A stretch of DNA of 64,000 nucleotides from Hyphomicrobiales bacterium. Lineage in GTDB: Bacteria > Pseudomonadota > Alphaproteobacteria > Rhizobiales > Beijerinckiaceae. Shown in pieces: positions 53,555 to 63,658 of the stretch. The stretch spans positions 1 through 64,000 of the forward strand of contig CANGQA010000004.1 in NCBI GenBank assembly GCA_947455995.1, read 5' to 3'. The notes beneath the pieces are model-generated. The model worked only from the letters and a program-made list of their open reading frames with translations, was not told where the DNA came from and did not search any database. Each line of letters opens with the position of its first letter. Within the stretch, counting starts at the first letter, position 1. Both the position numbers and the translations under genes were made by a program.

Positions 53555-53929
53555 ATGAACAAAGAATATTTTGATCGTGGCATGAAAATCCGCAAGGAAG
53601 TGCTCGGGGCGGAATATGTTGAAAAATCTTTTGCCGCAGCGGACGATTTTAATCGTCCCCTTCAAGAGCTTGTAACCGAATATTGCTGGGGTGCAGTCTG
53701 GGGCCGCGACGAGCTGCCAAAAAAGACTCGGTCCATGCTAAACCTTGCGATGATTTCTGTTTTGAACCGTCCCCATGAATTAAAAATTCATGTGAAGGGC
53801 GCGATCAAAAATGGTTGCACAAAAGACGAAATCCGCGAAGTTTTGCTCCAGGTCGCCATTTATGGCGGAGTCCCGGCAGCGGTCGATTCTTTCCGTATTG
53901 CCCGCGAGGCTTTCAAGGAAATGGAATGA
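53555..53929 (+). CDS. Carboxymuconolactone decarboxylase family protein (PcaC-like)
   Basis: A 124-residue AhpD/CMD-fold protein of the PcaC type. It carries LQELVTEYCWGAVWGRDELPKKTRSMLNLAMISVLNRPHELKIHVKGAIKNGCTKDEIREVLLQVAIYGGVPAA-type blocks (described in parts): the tryptophan-rich start, RSMLNLA, the ELKIHVKGA histidine and VLLQVAIYGG. There is no CxxC redox pair, so peroxidase activity is unlikely and decarboxylation or a related step on a lactone is more likely. The start at 53555 follows TGGAGTG; an in-frame GTG 9 bp earlier is less likely. It sits between the Liv operon and a reductase gene. Confidence 0.87.
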   Translation: MNKEYFDRGMKIRKEVLGAEYVEKSFAAADDFNRPLQELVTEYCWGAVWGRDELPKKTRSMLNLAMISVLNRPHELKIHVKGAIKNGCTKDEIREVLLQVAIYGGVPAAVDSFRIAREAFKEME

Positions 53930-54008
53930 GTGCTTTCAAGGCTGCCCCAGCGAGGGGCGGCCTTGATGTGTTCGAGGCCAAGTGGTCAGCTCTGAAGAAT
54001 GGATGTGC

Positions 54009-54902
54009 ATGATGGATATCGGTTTCATTGGACTTGGGAATATGGGTTTTCCGATGGCGCGGCGTTTAATGAATGCCGGTCATCATGTGGTTGCTTATGA
54101 CACCCGACCCGAAGTCTTGGCGCAATTGGTTGCGCTTGGCGCTGCTGCTGCGGTTTCACCGTTGGATGTCGCCTCGAAGGTTGAAACCGTGATGAGTTCT
54201 TTGCCGACGCCCGCTATCGTGCGTGCTGTGGCCCTTGGACCCGATGGTCTTTTGAACGGTACAAAAATCAAACGTTTCATCGAAATGTCGACAACCGGTT
54301 CACAAACCGCGATCGAGGTTGGTCAGGCTTTGCGTGAGCGTGGTATCCAGATGATCGATAGTCCGGTGTCCGGAGGCGTCAACGGGGCCGTCAATGGCAC
54401 TTTGGCTGTCATGGTCTCGGCACCCCAACAGGATTTTGATCTTCTGAAACCGGTACTCGATATTATCGGCAAAGTGTTTTTTGTCGGAGAAAAGCCGGGT
54501 TTGGCACAGACAATGAAACTGGTGAATAACTACCTGTCCGCAACAGCCTTGGCGGTCACATCCGAGGCGATGTCGGTGGGTGCAAAAGCCGGTCTTGATC
54601 CGGCCTTGATGATCAGTGTCATCAATGCGGGCAGTGGCCGAAATTCTGCATCTCAAGATAAATTTCCAAAGTCAATCTTGCCCGGAACATTCGATTTCGG
54701 CTTTACAACGGCCTTGATGTTCAAGGACCTTTTGCTGTTCAAACAAGAGGCAGACTATATGCATGTGCCGACCACGATTGCTCCGGAGGTCCATGCCCTT
54801 TGGCAAGCCACCCATGATCATGAAGGGGCTGATAGTGATTTTACCGCGGTCGCCAAGGAGGTTGAACGGCGTGTCGGAATCAGTTTGCGGGCCAAATCCT
54901 GA
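54009..54902 (+). CDS. NAD(P)-dependent beta-hydroxyacid dehydrogenase (HIBADH family), paralogue 3
   Basis: About 297 residues. Rossmann motif GLGNMG at 8-13 (from the ATG at 54009), substrate loop SPVSGGVNGAVNGTL (from 118), and catalytic K170 with N173/N174 in MKLVNNYL. This is the most canonical of the three paralogues and resembles tartronate semialdehyde and 3-hydroxyisobutyrate enzymes. Several ATGs crowd the start; two upstream and one downstream are in frame, so the exact start is uncertain. It follows the CMD-like gene by 79 bp and precedes a LysR gene. Confidence 0.88.
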   Translation: MMDIGFIGLGNMGFPMARRLMNAGHHVVAYDTRPEVLAQLVALGAAAAVSPLDVASKVETVMSSLPTPAIVRAVALGPDGLLNGTKIKRFIEMSTTGSQTAIEVGQALRERGIQMIDSPVSGGVNGAVNGTLAVMVSAPQQDFDLLKPVLDIIGKVFFVGEKPGLAQTMKLVNNYLSATALAVTSEAMSVGAKAGLDPALMISVINAGSGRNSASQDKFPKSILPGTFDFGFTTALMFKDLLLFKQEADYMHVPTTIAPEVHALWQATHDHEGADSDFTAVAKEVERRVGISLRAKS

Positions 54903-54956
54903 AACATGTTTCCCCAACCCGACCCAACGGTTCCCGTAACAAGGAAATAGCCCTCT

Positions 54957-56018
54957 ATGGCGCGATCAGGTGACAGGCGTGATGGCCCGGTGAACAATGC
55001 GCAACACAGGGATTCAGCATCGGGCCGTCATCTGGCTGGCGAAGAGGCCTTGAGCCTCAAGAAACTGGTTTATTTTACCACTCTTGTTGAAACAGGTAGT
55101 TTCTCCAAGGCTGCTGTCGCTCTGGAGGTGGCCCAGTCTTCCGTAAGCCGTGTTGTCAAATCGCTGGAGAATGATTTCGACGTCGAATTGCTATACCGCA
55201 ATGGCAGAGGCATTATCCTGACGGATGCTGGCAAGCTGTTGGATGGATATGCGCGGCGGATCCTTGATCTGGTCACCACCACACAAAATGAGGTTTGCGC
55301 TCTTGGGGATACGCCGATCGGCCGTGTCATCATAGGTTTGCCTCCTTCTGTCGGACGGGTTCTGACGCTTCCGCTGGTCCGACAGTTCCGGATGGCGTTT
55401 CCCAAGATGAATTTGAAAGTAGTCGAAGCCCATAGCGGCCATGTGCTTGAATGGTTGTCATCGGGGAAGATTGATGTCGCAGTCCTCTACAGCGCGCCAA
55501 AATCCACCATGATGGTCGCCGAGCCGCTGGTCGAGGAAAGCCTTTATTTGATTGGCAGTCCGACCGGAGCAGGCCAACCGAGCGGCGTATCGGTTTCGAT
55601 CGCCGATCTGGCTCGTTTTCCGATGGTCATGGCCAGCTTGCCACACGGCATGCGTGTGCTTGTCGAGAAACATTGTGCAGAAGCAGGGGTGTCACTCAAT
55701 GTCGAATGTGAGATTGATGCCATGCCTGCGGTCATTGATCTGGTTGAAGCCGGAGTTGGTTTTACCATCCTGCCCTATGCCCCAGTCCATGATTTGATCA
55801 AACACGGACGCTTGAGGCTGTGGAAGATCGATAACCCGCCGATCAAGCGCCAGCTGCTGTTGGTTACGTCAACCCAACGACCGATGACTTTGGGGACACG
55901 GCACCTTGCCCGTATGGTCCGGACACAGGTGAAAGAACTTGTTGCGGAGGGCTTATGGTCCCCTCCAGACTGTCTGTCACATGACGGGCAATCAAATCCC
56001 ACATCACTCACAACTTAG
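54957..56018 (+). CDS. LysR family transcriptional regulator, second
   Basis: A 353-residue LysR-type regulator with an unusually long polar N-terminal tail of about 32 residues before SLKKLVYFTTLVETGSFSKAAVALEVAQSSVSRVVKSLE, the winged helix-turn-helix. A TTG start at the serine before LKKL would give a normal length, so the tail may be non-coding. The effector domain is at about 125-330. Unlike the first LysR it is co-directional with its neighbours, 54 bp after the reductase and 9 bp before the Ldh-type gene. It probably controls the Liv and downstream genes (inference). Confidence 0.87.
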   Translation: MARSGDRRDGPVNNAQHRDSASGRHLAGEEALSLKKLVYFTTLVETGSFSKAAVALEVAQSSVSRVVKSLENDFDVELLYRNGRGIILTDAGKLLDGYARRILDLVTTTQNEVCALGDTPIGRVIIGLPPSVGRVLTLPLVRQFRMAFPKMNLKVVEAHSGHVLEWLSSGKIDVAVLYSAPKSTMMVAEPLVEESLYLIGSPTGAGQPSGVSVSIADLARFPMVMASLPHGMRVLVEKHCAEAGVSLNVECEIDAMPAVIDLVEAGVGFTILPYAPVHDLIKHGRLRLWKIDNPPIKRQLLLVTSTQRPMTLGTRHLARMVRTQVKELVAEGLWSPPDCLSHDGQSNPTSLTT

Positions 56019-56027
56019 GATTTCGCG

Positions 56028-57017
56028 ATGCGCCTGACACTGGAAGCGGCTTCAACACTGATCAAAAAAGTGATGGCAAAATACGGTCATGATGATGCGG
56101 AATCCGAGGCCATTGCCAGCCATTTGATGGATTGCGAATTGCGCGGTCTTTCTTATGGCGGGCTTGCCCGGGTCCTGAGCATAGTGGATCGGTTCAACAA
56201 AATCGGTTCCAAACGCGAGCCGATCCGTGTGGTCAAGCAATCACCTGTCTCTGCCGTTCTGGATGGGGGTGACCAGATCGGATATCTGGTGGCCGACAAG
56301 GCCACCCAACTGGCCATCGCGAAAGCCAAACAGTCTGGCTTGTCGATCGTTTCAGCCAATCGCACATGGTATACCGGCATGCTCTCTTATTATGCGGAGC
56401 AGGCGGCGGCACAAAATTTGGTCAGTATCATTGCCTCCAATGCTTCACCGTGGGTTGCGCCCTATGGGGGCAGTGAAGGGCGGTTCGGAACCAATCCTAT
56501 CTGCTATGGCTTTCCAAGCGACGGGGAACCGGTGATTTGGGATATAGGCACCTCTGCGATTATCCATGCCGAGGTGACGCTGCACAAGCGTTTGAACCAG
56601 CCCCTTAAACCCGGTCTGGCTTTCGATGCCGGGGGCTTGCCGACCACCGATCCAGAACAGGCCTTGAAGGGTTCGTTCGCACCCTGGGGTGGACCGAAAG
56701 GATCGGGTTTGGCCATTGTGGTGCAATTGATGGGCGCACTGGCCGGTGGACCGGTGATACCTCCTGAACTGGCAGAATTCGGATTTGTGATGATCGCTAT
56801 CGATCCCGATCTGTTGGGCAGTACAGACGATTTCAAAGCCAAGGTTGCCGATTACGCAGATACAGTGCGCAAGACCCGTCCTATCGATCCCGATGACCCC
56901 GTCAGAATGCCGTTCGATCGCTCGCGTGATTTGCGAGCGCAACGTCAAGCCTCAGGCTTTATCGAGATCGAACCGCATATCCATCAAGCGCTCGAGGCCA
57001 TTCTGGCTGGCGCCTAG
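56028..57017 (+). CDS. Malate/L-lactate dehydrogenase family oxidoreductase (Ldh/YiaK type)
   Basis: A 329-residue NAD(P)-dependent dehydrogenase of the family that includes sulfolactate, ureidoglycolate and 2,3-diketogulonate dehydrogenases; it is unrelated to classical lactate dehydrogenase. Family blocks seen: LMDCELRGLSYGGLARVLSIVDRF (usually DLRGHxSHG; here the histidine is replaced by GLSYGG), VWDIGTSAI as VIWDIGTSAIIHAEV, and WGGPKGSGLAIVVQLM. The change at the substrate histidine region is unusual and suggests a different substrate. The start follows AGGA. Confidence 0.85.
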   Translation: MRLTLEAASTLIKKVMAKYGHDDAESEAIASHLMDCELRGLSYGGLARVLSIVDRFNKIGSKREPIRVVKQSPVSAVLDGGDQIGYLVADKATQLAIAKAKQSGLSIVSANRTWYTGMLSYYAEQAAAQNLVSIIASNASPWVAPYGGSEGRFGTNPICYGFPSDGEPVIWDIGTSAIIHAEVTLHKRLNQPLKPGLAFDAGGLPTTDPEQALKGSFAPWGGPKGSGLAIVVQLMGALAGGPVIPPELAEFGFVMIAIDPDLLGSTDDFKAKVADYADTVRKTRPIDPDDPVRMPFDRSRDLRAQRQASGFIEIEPHIHQALEAILAGA

Positions 57018-57050
57018 TCAAAACAACCACTGTGGCAAAGGAGGCCGTCA

Positions 57051-57878
57051 ATGAACGGGCAGGGGAATGGAGCTCATATCGAGCCATTTGAATTGTTTGC
57101 CATCCGTTACGCGCATCATGCCGGACGCAAGGCTTCCGATAATTTTATTGGTGGTGATCAGCATGAGAGCGCCTCGCCGCTGGATTATTATGTTTGGGTT
57201 GCCAAGCGTTCAGACCGGGTTTTTTTAATCGATACAGGGTTTGGGGCGGAAGCGGCAAGCCAGCGCAAACGTGATTTGCTGCAAAGACCCGCTGATGCGG
57301 TTCGGCTATTGGGAATGGATCCAAACAAGCTCGACGATATTATTCTGACCCATCTCCATTATGACCATGCCGGCACGCTCAACGATTTTGCAGCGGCCCG
57401 GTTCCACGTTCAGGATGGTGAGGCAGCCTATGCGACGGGCCGTTGCATGTGCCATGATGTGCTGCGGCATCCTTACGATGTCGAAGACGTTGTGTCTTAT
57501 GTCAGGCATTTATATTCCGGACGTATCTGCTTTCATGATGGTGTCGATGAACTGGCCGCGGGCCTCACCCTGCATCGGGTCGGCGGACATTCCGCCGGAT
57601 TGCAGGTCGTGCGTGTATGGACAAAGCGCGGCTGGGTCGTCATAGCCTCCGATGCGGCCCATCTTTACGAGAATATGTCGCGCAAATTGCCGTTTCCTGC
57701 CGTCTATAATATCGCGGAAATGATGGAAGGGCATCGTCTGGTCCATCAACTGGCCGCGTCTGCCGATCATGTCATTCCAGGTCATGATCCGTTGGTGATG
57801 GCACTGTATCCCCCTCCCTCACCGGATCTGAAAGGACTCGTTGCCAGACTGGACGTAGCTCCCAATCACATGGGTTAA
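57051..57878 (+). CDS. MBL-fold metallo-hydrolase (AHL-lactonase-like)
   Basis: A 275-residue metallo-beta-lactamase-fold hydrolase. The metal motif THLHYDHAG gives H101, H103, D105 and H106; further ligands are in RVGGHSAGLQVVRV (His), ASDAAHLYEN (Asp) and VIPGHDPLVM (His). The overall pattern is like N-acyl-homoserine lactonases (AiiA group), and similar proteins cleave other lactones. The start follows AAAGGAGG. In this setting a metabolic lactone is more likely than a signal, but quorum quenching cannot be excluded. It is convergent with hutU. Confidence 0.87.
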   Translation: MNGQGNGAHIEPFELFAIRYAHHAGRKASDNFIGGDQHESASPLDYYVWVAKRSDRVFLIDTGFGAEAASQRKRDLLQRPADAVRLLGMDPNKLDDIILTHLHYDHAGTLNDFAAARFHVQDGEAAYATGRCMCHDVLRHPYDVEDVVSYVRHLYSGRICFHDGVDELAAGLTLHRVGGHSAGLQVVRVWTKRGWVVIASDAAHLYENMSRKLPFPAVYNIAEMMEGHRLVHQLAASADHVIPGHDPLVMALYPPPSPDLKGLVARLDVAPNHMG

Positions 57879-57970
57879 GCTAATCCCGCGGTAATCAACC
57901 TTTGCATTGATTGGCAATGTCACCGTTGGATGATCAAGCAACTATTTTCTTGTGACGGGCTTTGTTCCCA

Positions 57971-59632
57971 TCAAAGACTTGGCAAATTCAAATGATGTTC
58001 ACGGGCGCAATCTATGGCCGTTTCATAACCGGCGTCGGCATGTCGCATCACACCTGTTGCAGGATCATTCCACAACACACGCGCAATTCTGCGGGCTGCA
58101 TCCTGTGTTCCGTCGCATACAATAACCATACCGGAATGTTGTGAAAAGCCCATGCCTACCCCTCCGCCATGATGCAGCGAAACCCATGTTGCACCGGAGG
58201 CACAATTTAACAGCGCATTGAGAAGCGGCCAATCAGACACAGCGTCCGATCCATCCATCATGCCTTCTGTTTCACGGTTGGGTGAAGCAACCGAGCCAGA
58301 GTCCAGATGATCGCGCCCGATAACAATCGGAGCTTTTAATTCACCTGTTGCCACCATCTCGTTGAATGCCAGACCAAGCCTGTGCCTGTCACCAAGGCCG
58401 ACCCAGCAAATGCGGGCCGGAAGTCCTTGGAACTTGATTCTTTTTTGCGCCATATCAAGCCAATGATGCAAATGCTTATTATCTGGCAAAAGTTCCTTTA
58501 CCTTTGCATCGGTCCTGTAAATATCTTCCGGATCGCCTGACAAAGCCACCCAGCGAAAAGGACCTATGCCGCGGCAAAACAAGGGACGGATATAAGCCGG
58601 CACAAAGCCTGGAAAATCAAATGCGTTTGCCACGCCTTCCTCAAGTGCCATCTGGCGAATATTGTTGCCGTAATCAACTGTTGGCACACCCATTTTATGG
58701 AAATCCAGCATGGCACGCACATGCACCGCCATGGATTGCTTCGCTGCACGTGTGACAGCTTGCGGGTCACTTTGCCGCTTTTCTTCCCAATCAGCCAACG
58801 TCCAGCCTTTGGGCAGATAACCATTAACCGGGTCATGGGCGGATGTCTGGTCTGTGACACAGTCTGGCCTGATGCCCCTGCGTACAAGCTCTGGAAAAAC
58901 ATCTGCAGCATTGCCGAGCAATGCCACGGAAACCGCCTTTTTTTCCTGACATGATTTTTCGATGATGTGGAGTGCATCATCAAGATCTTTAGCCTGCAAA
59001 TCGACATAACCCGTATTCAATCGCATTTCGATACGGCTTGGCTGACACTCAACAGCAAGGCACGAAGCACCGGCCATTGTTGCAGCAAGGGTCTGTGCTC
59101 CTCCCATTCCGCCAAGACCCGCAGTCAAAATCCAGCGCCCTGATAAATCGCCTCCATAATGACGCCGCCCCATCTCAACAAAGGTTTCATAGGTGCCTTG
59201 CACAATTCCTTGTGAACCAATGTAGATCCATGATCCTGCGGTCATCTGCCCATACATCATCAGCCCTTTACGATCGAGGGCATTAAAATGATCCCAATTG
59301 GCCCAATGGGGCACAAGATTGGAATTGGCGATCAAAACACGGGGTGCATCTGGTTGGGTCTTGAAAACACCCACAGGCTTGCCAGATTGAACGAGCAATG
59401 TCTCATCGTGCTCCAGCACACGCAAAGCGGCAATGATACGGTCAAAACTGTCCCAATCACGCGCAGCACGGCCTATGCCTCCATACACAACAAGTTCGCT
59501 CGGTTTTTCTGCCACGCCCGGATCGAGATTGTTCATAAGCATGCGCATCGGCGCTTCTGTCAGCCAGCTTTTTGCTGTCAGTTCGGTTCCATGTGGAGCG
59601 TGGATCACGCGTTGATTATCGATACGCTTCAT
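57971..59632 (-). CDS. hutU: Urocanate hydratase
   Basis: Second enzyme of histidine utilisation: adds water to urocanate to form 4-imidazolone-5-propionate, using tightly bound NAD as electrophile. 553 residues, the usual length. Diagnostic segments are [17 protein letters not shown] near the N-terminus, [22 protein letters not shown] with the NAD-binding glycines, [18 protein letters not shown] and [16 protein letters not shown] near the C-terminus. It is last of the hutI-hutH-hutU unit, 80 bp after hutH. hutG and hutF are not in the window. Confidence 0.97.
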   Translation of the reverse strand: MKRIDNQRVIHAPHGTELTAKSWLTEAPMRMLMNNLDPGVAEKPSELVVYGGIGRAARDWDSFDRIIAALRVLEHDETLLVQSGKPVGVFKTQPDAPRVLIANSNLVPHWANWDHFNALDRKGLMMYGQMTAGSWIYIGSQGIVQGTYETFVEMGRRHYGGDLSGRWILTAGLGGMGGAQTLAATMAGASCLAVECQPSRIEMRLNTGYVDLQAKDLDDALHIIEKSCQEKKAVSVALLGNAADVFPELVRRGIRPDCVTDQTSAHDPVNGYLPKGWTLADWEEKRQSDPQAVTRAAKQSMAVHVRAMLDFHKMGVPTVDYGNNIRQMALEEGVANAFDFPGFVPAYIRPLFCRGIGPFRWVALSGDPEDIYRTDAKVKELLPDNKHLHHWLDMAQKRIKFQGLPARICWVGLGDRHRLGLAFNEMVATGELKAPIVIGRDHLDSGSVASPNRETEGMMDGSDAVSDWPLLNALLNCASGATWVSLHHGGGVGMGFSQHSGMVIVCDGTQDAARRIARVLWNDPATGVMRHADAGYETAIDCAREHHLNLPSL

Positions 59633-59712
59633 AAAGAACCCCCGGGTTTTATTTTTTTGATTAAAGCGGATTGTATCATTGGCTTTTGAAAAGAAGGAAC
59701 AACAAAGCCCAC

Positions 59713-61242
59713 TTACATGAGTGCCATTTTAACATCAGCGGCTGCTGCCAATTCACCGGAAACAATCCATCCGAAGGAAGTCTGCAGTTCAGGTGCGAAA
59801 AAGCGATCCTCTTGAAGATGAGGAATATCCTTGCGGATGAGGGTCCGCGCCTTTTCAAGAGGCGGGCTTGAGAGCAATGGCGCATGAAAATCGCAGCCTT
59901 GTGCTGCAGCCAAGGCTTCGATGCCTATGACATAGCCCACATTCCGTGCCATCACCAAAAGGCGCCGCGCGCCGTGCGTTGCCATCGACACATGATCTTC
60001 CTGATTGGCTGATGTCGGGATCGAGTCAACACTCGCCGGATATGCCATCTGCTTGTTTTCGGATACAAGCGCTGCGGCTGTGACCTGCGGTATCATAAAG
60101 CCCGAATTCAAGCCGGGCCTGGGCGTCAGAAAGGCAGGCAATCCAGAAAGTGCCGGATCGACAAGCATAGCAATGCGCCGTTCTGCCAGAGAGCCGATTT
60201 CACATAATGCCAAAGCGATCATATCGGCGGCAAAAGCCACCGGTTCAGCATGAAAATTGCCGCCAGAGATGACATCTCCTTCAGCCGCAAAAACCAATGG
60301 ATTATCGGACACACCATTGGCTTCAACACCCAATGTATGCGCTGCCTGACTGAGCAGATCGAAACAAGCCCCCATCACCTGAGGCTGGCAACGCAAACAA
60401 TAAGGATCCTGCACGCGTTCATCACCAATCAGGTGAGAGGCGCGAATAGGACTGCCTTGCATCAGGGTCCGTAATTCAGCCGCAACAGCTATTTGGCCGC
60501 GATGGCCCCGAACTGCATGGATACGCTGATCAAAGGGCCCATCTGATCCACGAGCAGCATCTGTTGACAGAGCACCGGTGACCAAGGCTGACCTAAAGGC
60601 CGTCTCGGCTTCAAATAAACCAGCCAAGGCAAGAGCCGTTGAAATCTGTGTTCCGTTGAGTAAAGCAAGACCCTCTTTCGGGCCGAGTGTCACAGGGGAA
60701 AGACCTGCGTCTGCCAAGGCTTTCGCGGCATCAACTTTTCTGCCGTCAACGAAAAATTCTCCAATCCCCATCATCGCTGCGGTCATATGTGCAAGAGGTG
60801 CAAGATCTCCCGAGGCACCAACCGAGCCTTGGCCCGGAATAACCGGCACAAGATTTTTATCAAGGCAAAGGGCAAGGTGATCAAGTGTTGCAAGCCTCAC
60901 ACCGGAGACTCCCTGTGACAGACTTGCGAGTTTGAGGGCCATGGCAAGCCTGACAACTTGAACAGTCAACGGCTCGCCAACACCGGCGGCGTGGGACAGG
61001 ACAATATTTCTCTGTAAATCCATCAGATCATCAGCACCGATCCGGACATGGGCCAATTTGCCAAAGCCGGTATTGATGCCATAAACCGCTCCGCCTTTCG
61101 CAATGATATTGTCAACCGTACGGGCGCTGGCCTCGACAGCACTTCGTGTCCCGGGATCCATAGCAACTGACGCCCCGCGGTAAATGGAACGCCAATCCGC
61201 CAGTGAAGCCGCACCTGGTCTGAGTAAAACCTGTTTGTTCAC
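59713..61242 (-). CDS. hutH: Histidine ammonia-lyase
   Basis: First enzyme of histidine breakdown: deaminates L-histidine to urocanate and ammonia. 509 residues. The self-formed MIO cofactor comes from A143-S144-G145 in GASGDLAPL, and Y54 in YGINTGFG is the catalytic tyrosine region. The C-terminal block [14 protein letters not shown] is also conserved. The start overlaps the hutI stop (ATGA). Full-length and unbroken. Confidence 0.97.
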   Translation of the reverse strand: MNKQVLLRPGAASLADWRSIYRGASVAMDPGTRSAVEASARTVDNIIAKGGAVYGINTGFGKLAHVRIGADDLMDLQRNIVLSHAAGVGEPLTVQVVRLAMALKLASLSQGVSGVRLATLDHLALCLDKNLVPVIPGQGSVGASGDLAPLAHMTAAMMGIGEFFVDGRKVDAAKALADAGLSPVTLGPKEGLALLNGTQISTALALAGLFEAETAFRSALVTGALSTDAARGSDGPFDQRIHAVRGHRGQIAVAAELRTLMQGSPIRASHLIGDERVQDPYCLRCQPQVMGACFDLLSQAAHTLGVEANGVSDNPLVFAAEGDVISGGNFHAEPVAFAADMIALALCEIGSLAERRIAMLVDPALSGLPAFLTPRPGLNSGFMIPQVTAAALVSENKQMAYPASVDSIPTSANQEDHVSMATHGARRLLVMARNVGYVIGIEALAAAQGCDFHAPLLSSPPLEKARTLIRKDIPHLQEDRFFAPELQTSFGWIVSGELAAAADVKMALM

Positions 61243-62441
61243 TGTCCTGACCTCACGCGTGAATGAAGAGGATTGAAGCCGATCCGATAAACAAGCTCTG
61301 CGGGGCGTTCGACATCCCAGATGGCAAGATCACAACATTTGCCGGCTTCAAGTGTTCCGATTTCGTTAAGCAGCCCCAAGGCCCGGGCTGCCTCCCGTGT
61401 GACGCCCGCGATGCATTCATCGACTGTCAGGCGAAACAATGTTGCAGCCATGTTCATCGCCGTCAAAAGAGAGGTGAGCGGCGATGTGCCGGGATTGCTA
61501 TCTGTTGCGATTGCGATGTGTGCACCATGTTTTCTGAGCGACGCAACGGGCGGTGACTGGGTTTCACGCAGCATATAGAAAGCCCCAGGCAGCAACACGG
61601 CGACCGTTCCGGAACGGGCGAGTGCCTTTGCACCCTCGTCATCCGTAAATTCAAGATGGTCAGCAGACAGCGCATGATACTGGGCGGCCAGAGCAGCACC
61701 ATGCAAATTCGACAATTGGTCAGCATGGAGCTTGACCGGTAATCCCAGCATTTTGGCATGGTCAAAGACACGCCTTGTCTGGGCAGGGGAAAAGGCAATG
61801 CCTTCACAAAAAACATCAACCGCATCGACAAGACCGGCCGCAACAAGGGCCGGAAGCATCATTTCACAAATCTGCGAAATATATAGATCCTTGTCCCCTC
61901 CTGCTTCGGGCGGCATTGCATGGGCGCCAAGAAATGTCGTCAGAACACGGATGTTTCTCTGCTTTTCCAGGGATCGTGCCACACGCAGCGATTTCATTTC
62001 ACTGTCAAGATCAAGGCCATATCCGGATTTGATTTCGATGGTTGTCACACCCTCTGCGATCAGATGGTCGAGACGGCGCAAAGAGGCTTTCACAAGTTCC
62101 TCGTCGCTGGCAGCTCTGGTTGCGCGCATGGATGAAACGATGCCGCCCCCTGCACGCGAAATTTCTTCATAACTTGCGCCGGATAAACGCATCTGGAATT
62201 CTTGGGCGCGATCGCCACCGTAAACAAGATGCGTGTGGCAATCGACAAAACCCGGCGTGATCAACCGTCCTTCGCAATCCTTGATATCAGCTGCATTCAG
62301 CGCCGGCATATCTGCTTCAGGCCCGGCATACACGATCAGCCCATCCTTGCAGGCCACTGCACCCTTTTCAATCAGACCAAGTCCGCTAGCGCCCGAAGCG
62401 ACCGTGACCAGTTGAGCGTTCCTCCAAAGAGTATCAACCAT
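61239..62441 (-). CDS. hutI: Imidazolonepropionase
   Basis: Third enzyme of the pathway: hydrolyses the imidazolone ring to N-formimino-L-glutamate with a bound metal. 400 residues starting at the ATG at 62441 ([12 protein letters not shown]); a longer frame adds 19 residues. Metal ligands lie in [17 protein letters not shown] (HxH); further conserved parts are [28 protein letters not shown] and [10 protein letters not shown]. It is the first gene of the minus-strand hut unit and divergent from an SsuA/NMT1-type binding-protein gene. Confidence 0.96.
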   Translation of the reverse strand: MVDTLWRNAQLVTVASGASGLGLIEKGAVACKDGLIVYAGPEADMPALNAADIKDCEGRLITPGFVDCHTHLVYGGDRAQEFQMRLSGASYEEISRAGGGIVSSMRATRAASDEELVKASLRRLDHLIAEGVTTIEIKSGYGLDLDSEMKSLRVARSLEKQRNIRVLTTFLGAHAMPPEAGGDKDLYISQICEMMLPALVAAGLVDAVDVFCEGIAFSPAQTRRVFDHAKMLGLPVKLHADQLSNLHGAALAAQYHALSADHLEFTDDEGAKALARSGTVAVLLPGAFYMLRETQSPPVASLRKHGAHIAIATDSNPGTSPLTSLLTAMNMAATLFRLTVDECIAGVTREAARALGLLNEIGTLEAGKCCDLAIWDVERPAELVYRIGFNPLHSRVRSGQ

Positions 62442-62651
62442 AACCGCTCCTTTTTTGGAAATATAACAGAGCAGGCGAAACCGTAAAGGCACGACCAACC
62501 AAACAGCGATTGTCTTTTCTGAGCGCTCCCTGATTTTTTCCCTCTTATGAATTGCAAAGGCAGGAAGCTGTTGTAGAATGAGAGAATAGAATTAAAAAAT
62601 CAGTTGGACCTGCGTGTGTGTGCTGGATTTCATCAACATAAAGAGGGGACT
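62442..62651. promoter_or_regulatory. hutI / transporter divergent region
   Basis: 210-bp gap carrying the promoters of hutIHU and of the NMT1-type transporter. It is AT-rich, with GAGAGAATAGAATTAAAAAATC near 62580. No HutC-type palindrome and no strong dyad were found. Confidence 0.4.
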
Positions 62652-63596
62652 ATGAAAAAATACATGATTGCCATGGCCTTGACGGCCTCCATACTCTCCT
62701 TGCCAGCAACCGCGCAGGACATTCCAGTCACAATTGGTTATGCGGGCTGGACAGGCTTTGCACCGCTTACCCTTGCCAAGGAAGCAGGCATATTCAAGAA
62801 AAACGGATTGGATGTTACGCTCAAAAAAATTCCGCAGGCAAGTCGCCACCTTGCGATCCAGTCTGGAGATGTGCAATGCGCGGCCACTACGGTTGAAACA
62901 TGGGTTGTATGGAACGCAAATGGCGTCCCAACCAAACAGATTTTCCAGATGGACAAAAGCTATGGAGCGGACGGAATGGTCGTTCGCGGAAATATCGGCT
63001 CAATTCAAGAGCTTAAAGGCAAGACAGTTGCCGCGTCAGCGCCTGGAACCGCACCCTATTTCACCCTGGCATGGTTCCTGAAAAAGAATGGGCTTACTGT
63101 GAAAGATGTGACGGTTGTTACCATGGAGCCGGGACCAGCAGCACAGGCATTCATTGCTGGACAAAACGATGCGGCGATGACCTACGAGCCGTATCTCTCG
63201 TCTGTGCGTGCAGCTCCTCAATCAGGAAAAATTATTGCAACAACGCTCGATTATCCGATGATCATGGACACTTTCGGATGCACACCGAAATTCCTTGCCG
63301 ATAACCCCAAAGCTGCAAAGGCCTTGGCTAATTCCTATTTCGAAGCCATTGAATTGATCGCCAAAGACCAGGCAAAATCCTATGAAATCATGGGTGCCGA
63401 TGTGAAGCAAACAGGAGAGCAGTTCGGCAATTCAGCAAAATTCCTGCGCTGGCAGGACCGAGAAGGAAACAAAAAATTCTTTGAAAGTGAATTCGAAAAA
63501 TTTTCGAATGAAGCGGCTGATCTTTTGCTTGAAGTGGGCATTATCAAGCAAAAGCCCGATATCAAATCACTGGTTGATACAAGCTTCATCCAATAA
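62652..63596 (+). CDS. ABC transporter substrate-binding protein, NMT1/SsuA type
   Basis: Periplasmic binding protein of 314 residues in the NMT1/THI5-SsuA/TauA class, which carry pyrimidine thiamine precursors, sulfonates, riboflavin or similar. The signal peptide (MKKYMIAMALTASILSLP) is cut after ATA-Q near residue 22. The mature chain begins VTIGYAGWTGFAPLTLAKEAGIFKKNGLDV, the family signature. The start at 62652 follows AAGAGGGG; an upstream ATG in frame is unlikely. Divergent to hutI, it may bring in a hut-related compound such as urocanate or formamido intermediates, but this is inference. The partner permease is truncated downstream. Confidence 0.9.
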   Translation: MKKYMIAMALTASILSLPATAQDIPVTIGYAGWTGFAPLTLAKEAGIFKKNGLDVTLKKIPQASRHLAIQSGDVQCAATTVETWVVWNANGVPTKQIFQMDKSYGADGMVVRGNIGSIQELKGKTVAASAPGTAPYFTLAWFLKKNGLTVKDVTVVTMEPGPAAQAFIAGQNDAAMTYEPYLSSVRAAPQSGKIIATTLDYPMIMDTFGCTPKFLADNPKAAKALANSYFEAIELIAKDQAKSYEIMGADVKQTGEQFGNSAKFLRWQDREGNKKFFESEFEKFSNEAADLLLEVGIIKQKPDIKSLVDTSFIQ

Positions 63597-63603
63597 CTCG
63601 GAT

Positions 63604-63641
63604 GAAAACACCGGTGCCCTATCTGCGGCGCCGGTGTTTTC
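63604..63641 (+). terminator. Intercistronic hairpin after the NMT1-type binding-protein gene
   Basis: GAAAACACCGGTGCC (63604-63618) pairs with GGCGCCGGTGTTTTC (63627-63641), with one G-T wobble, loop 8, ending in TTTT. It can act as a partial terminator or message stabiliser before the permease gene, whose start is only 18 bp further on. Confidence 0.65.
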
Positions 63642-63658
63642 ACCTCATAGGCACCTTC

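Noticed and set aside
62442-62651. HutC operator upstream of hutI
   Set aside because: No dyad resembling the HutC consensus was found in this gap.
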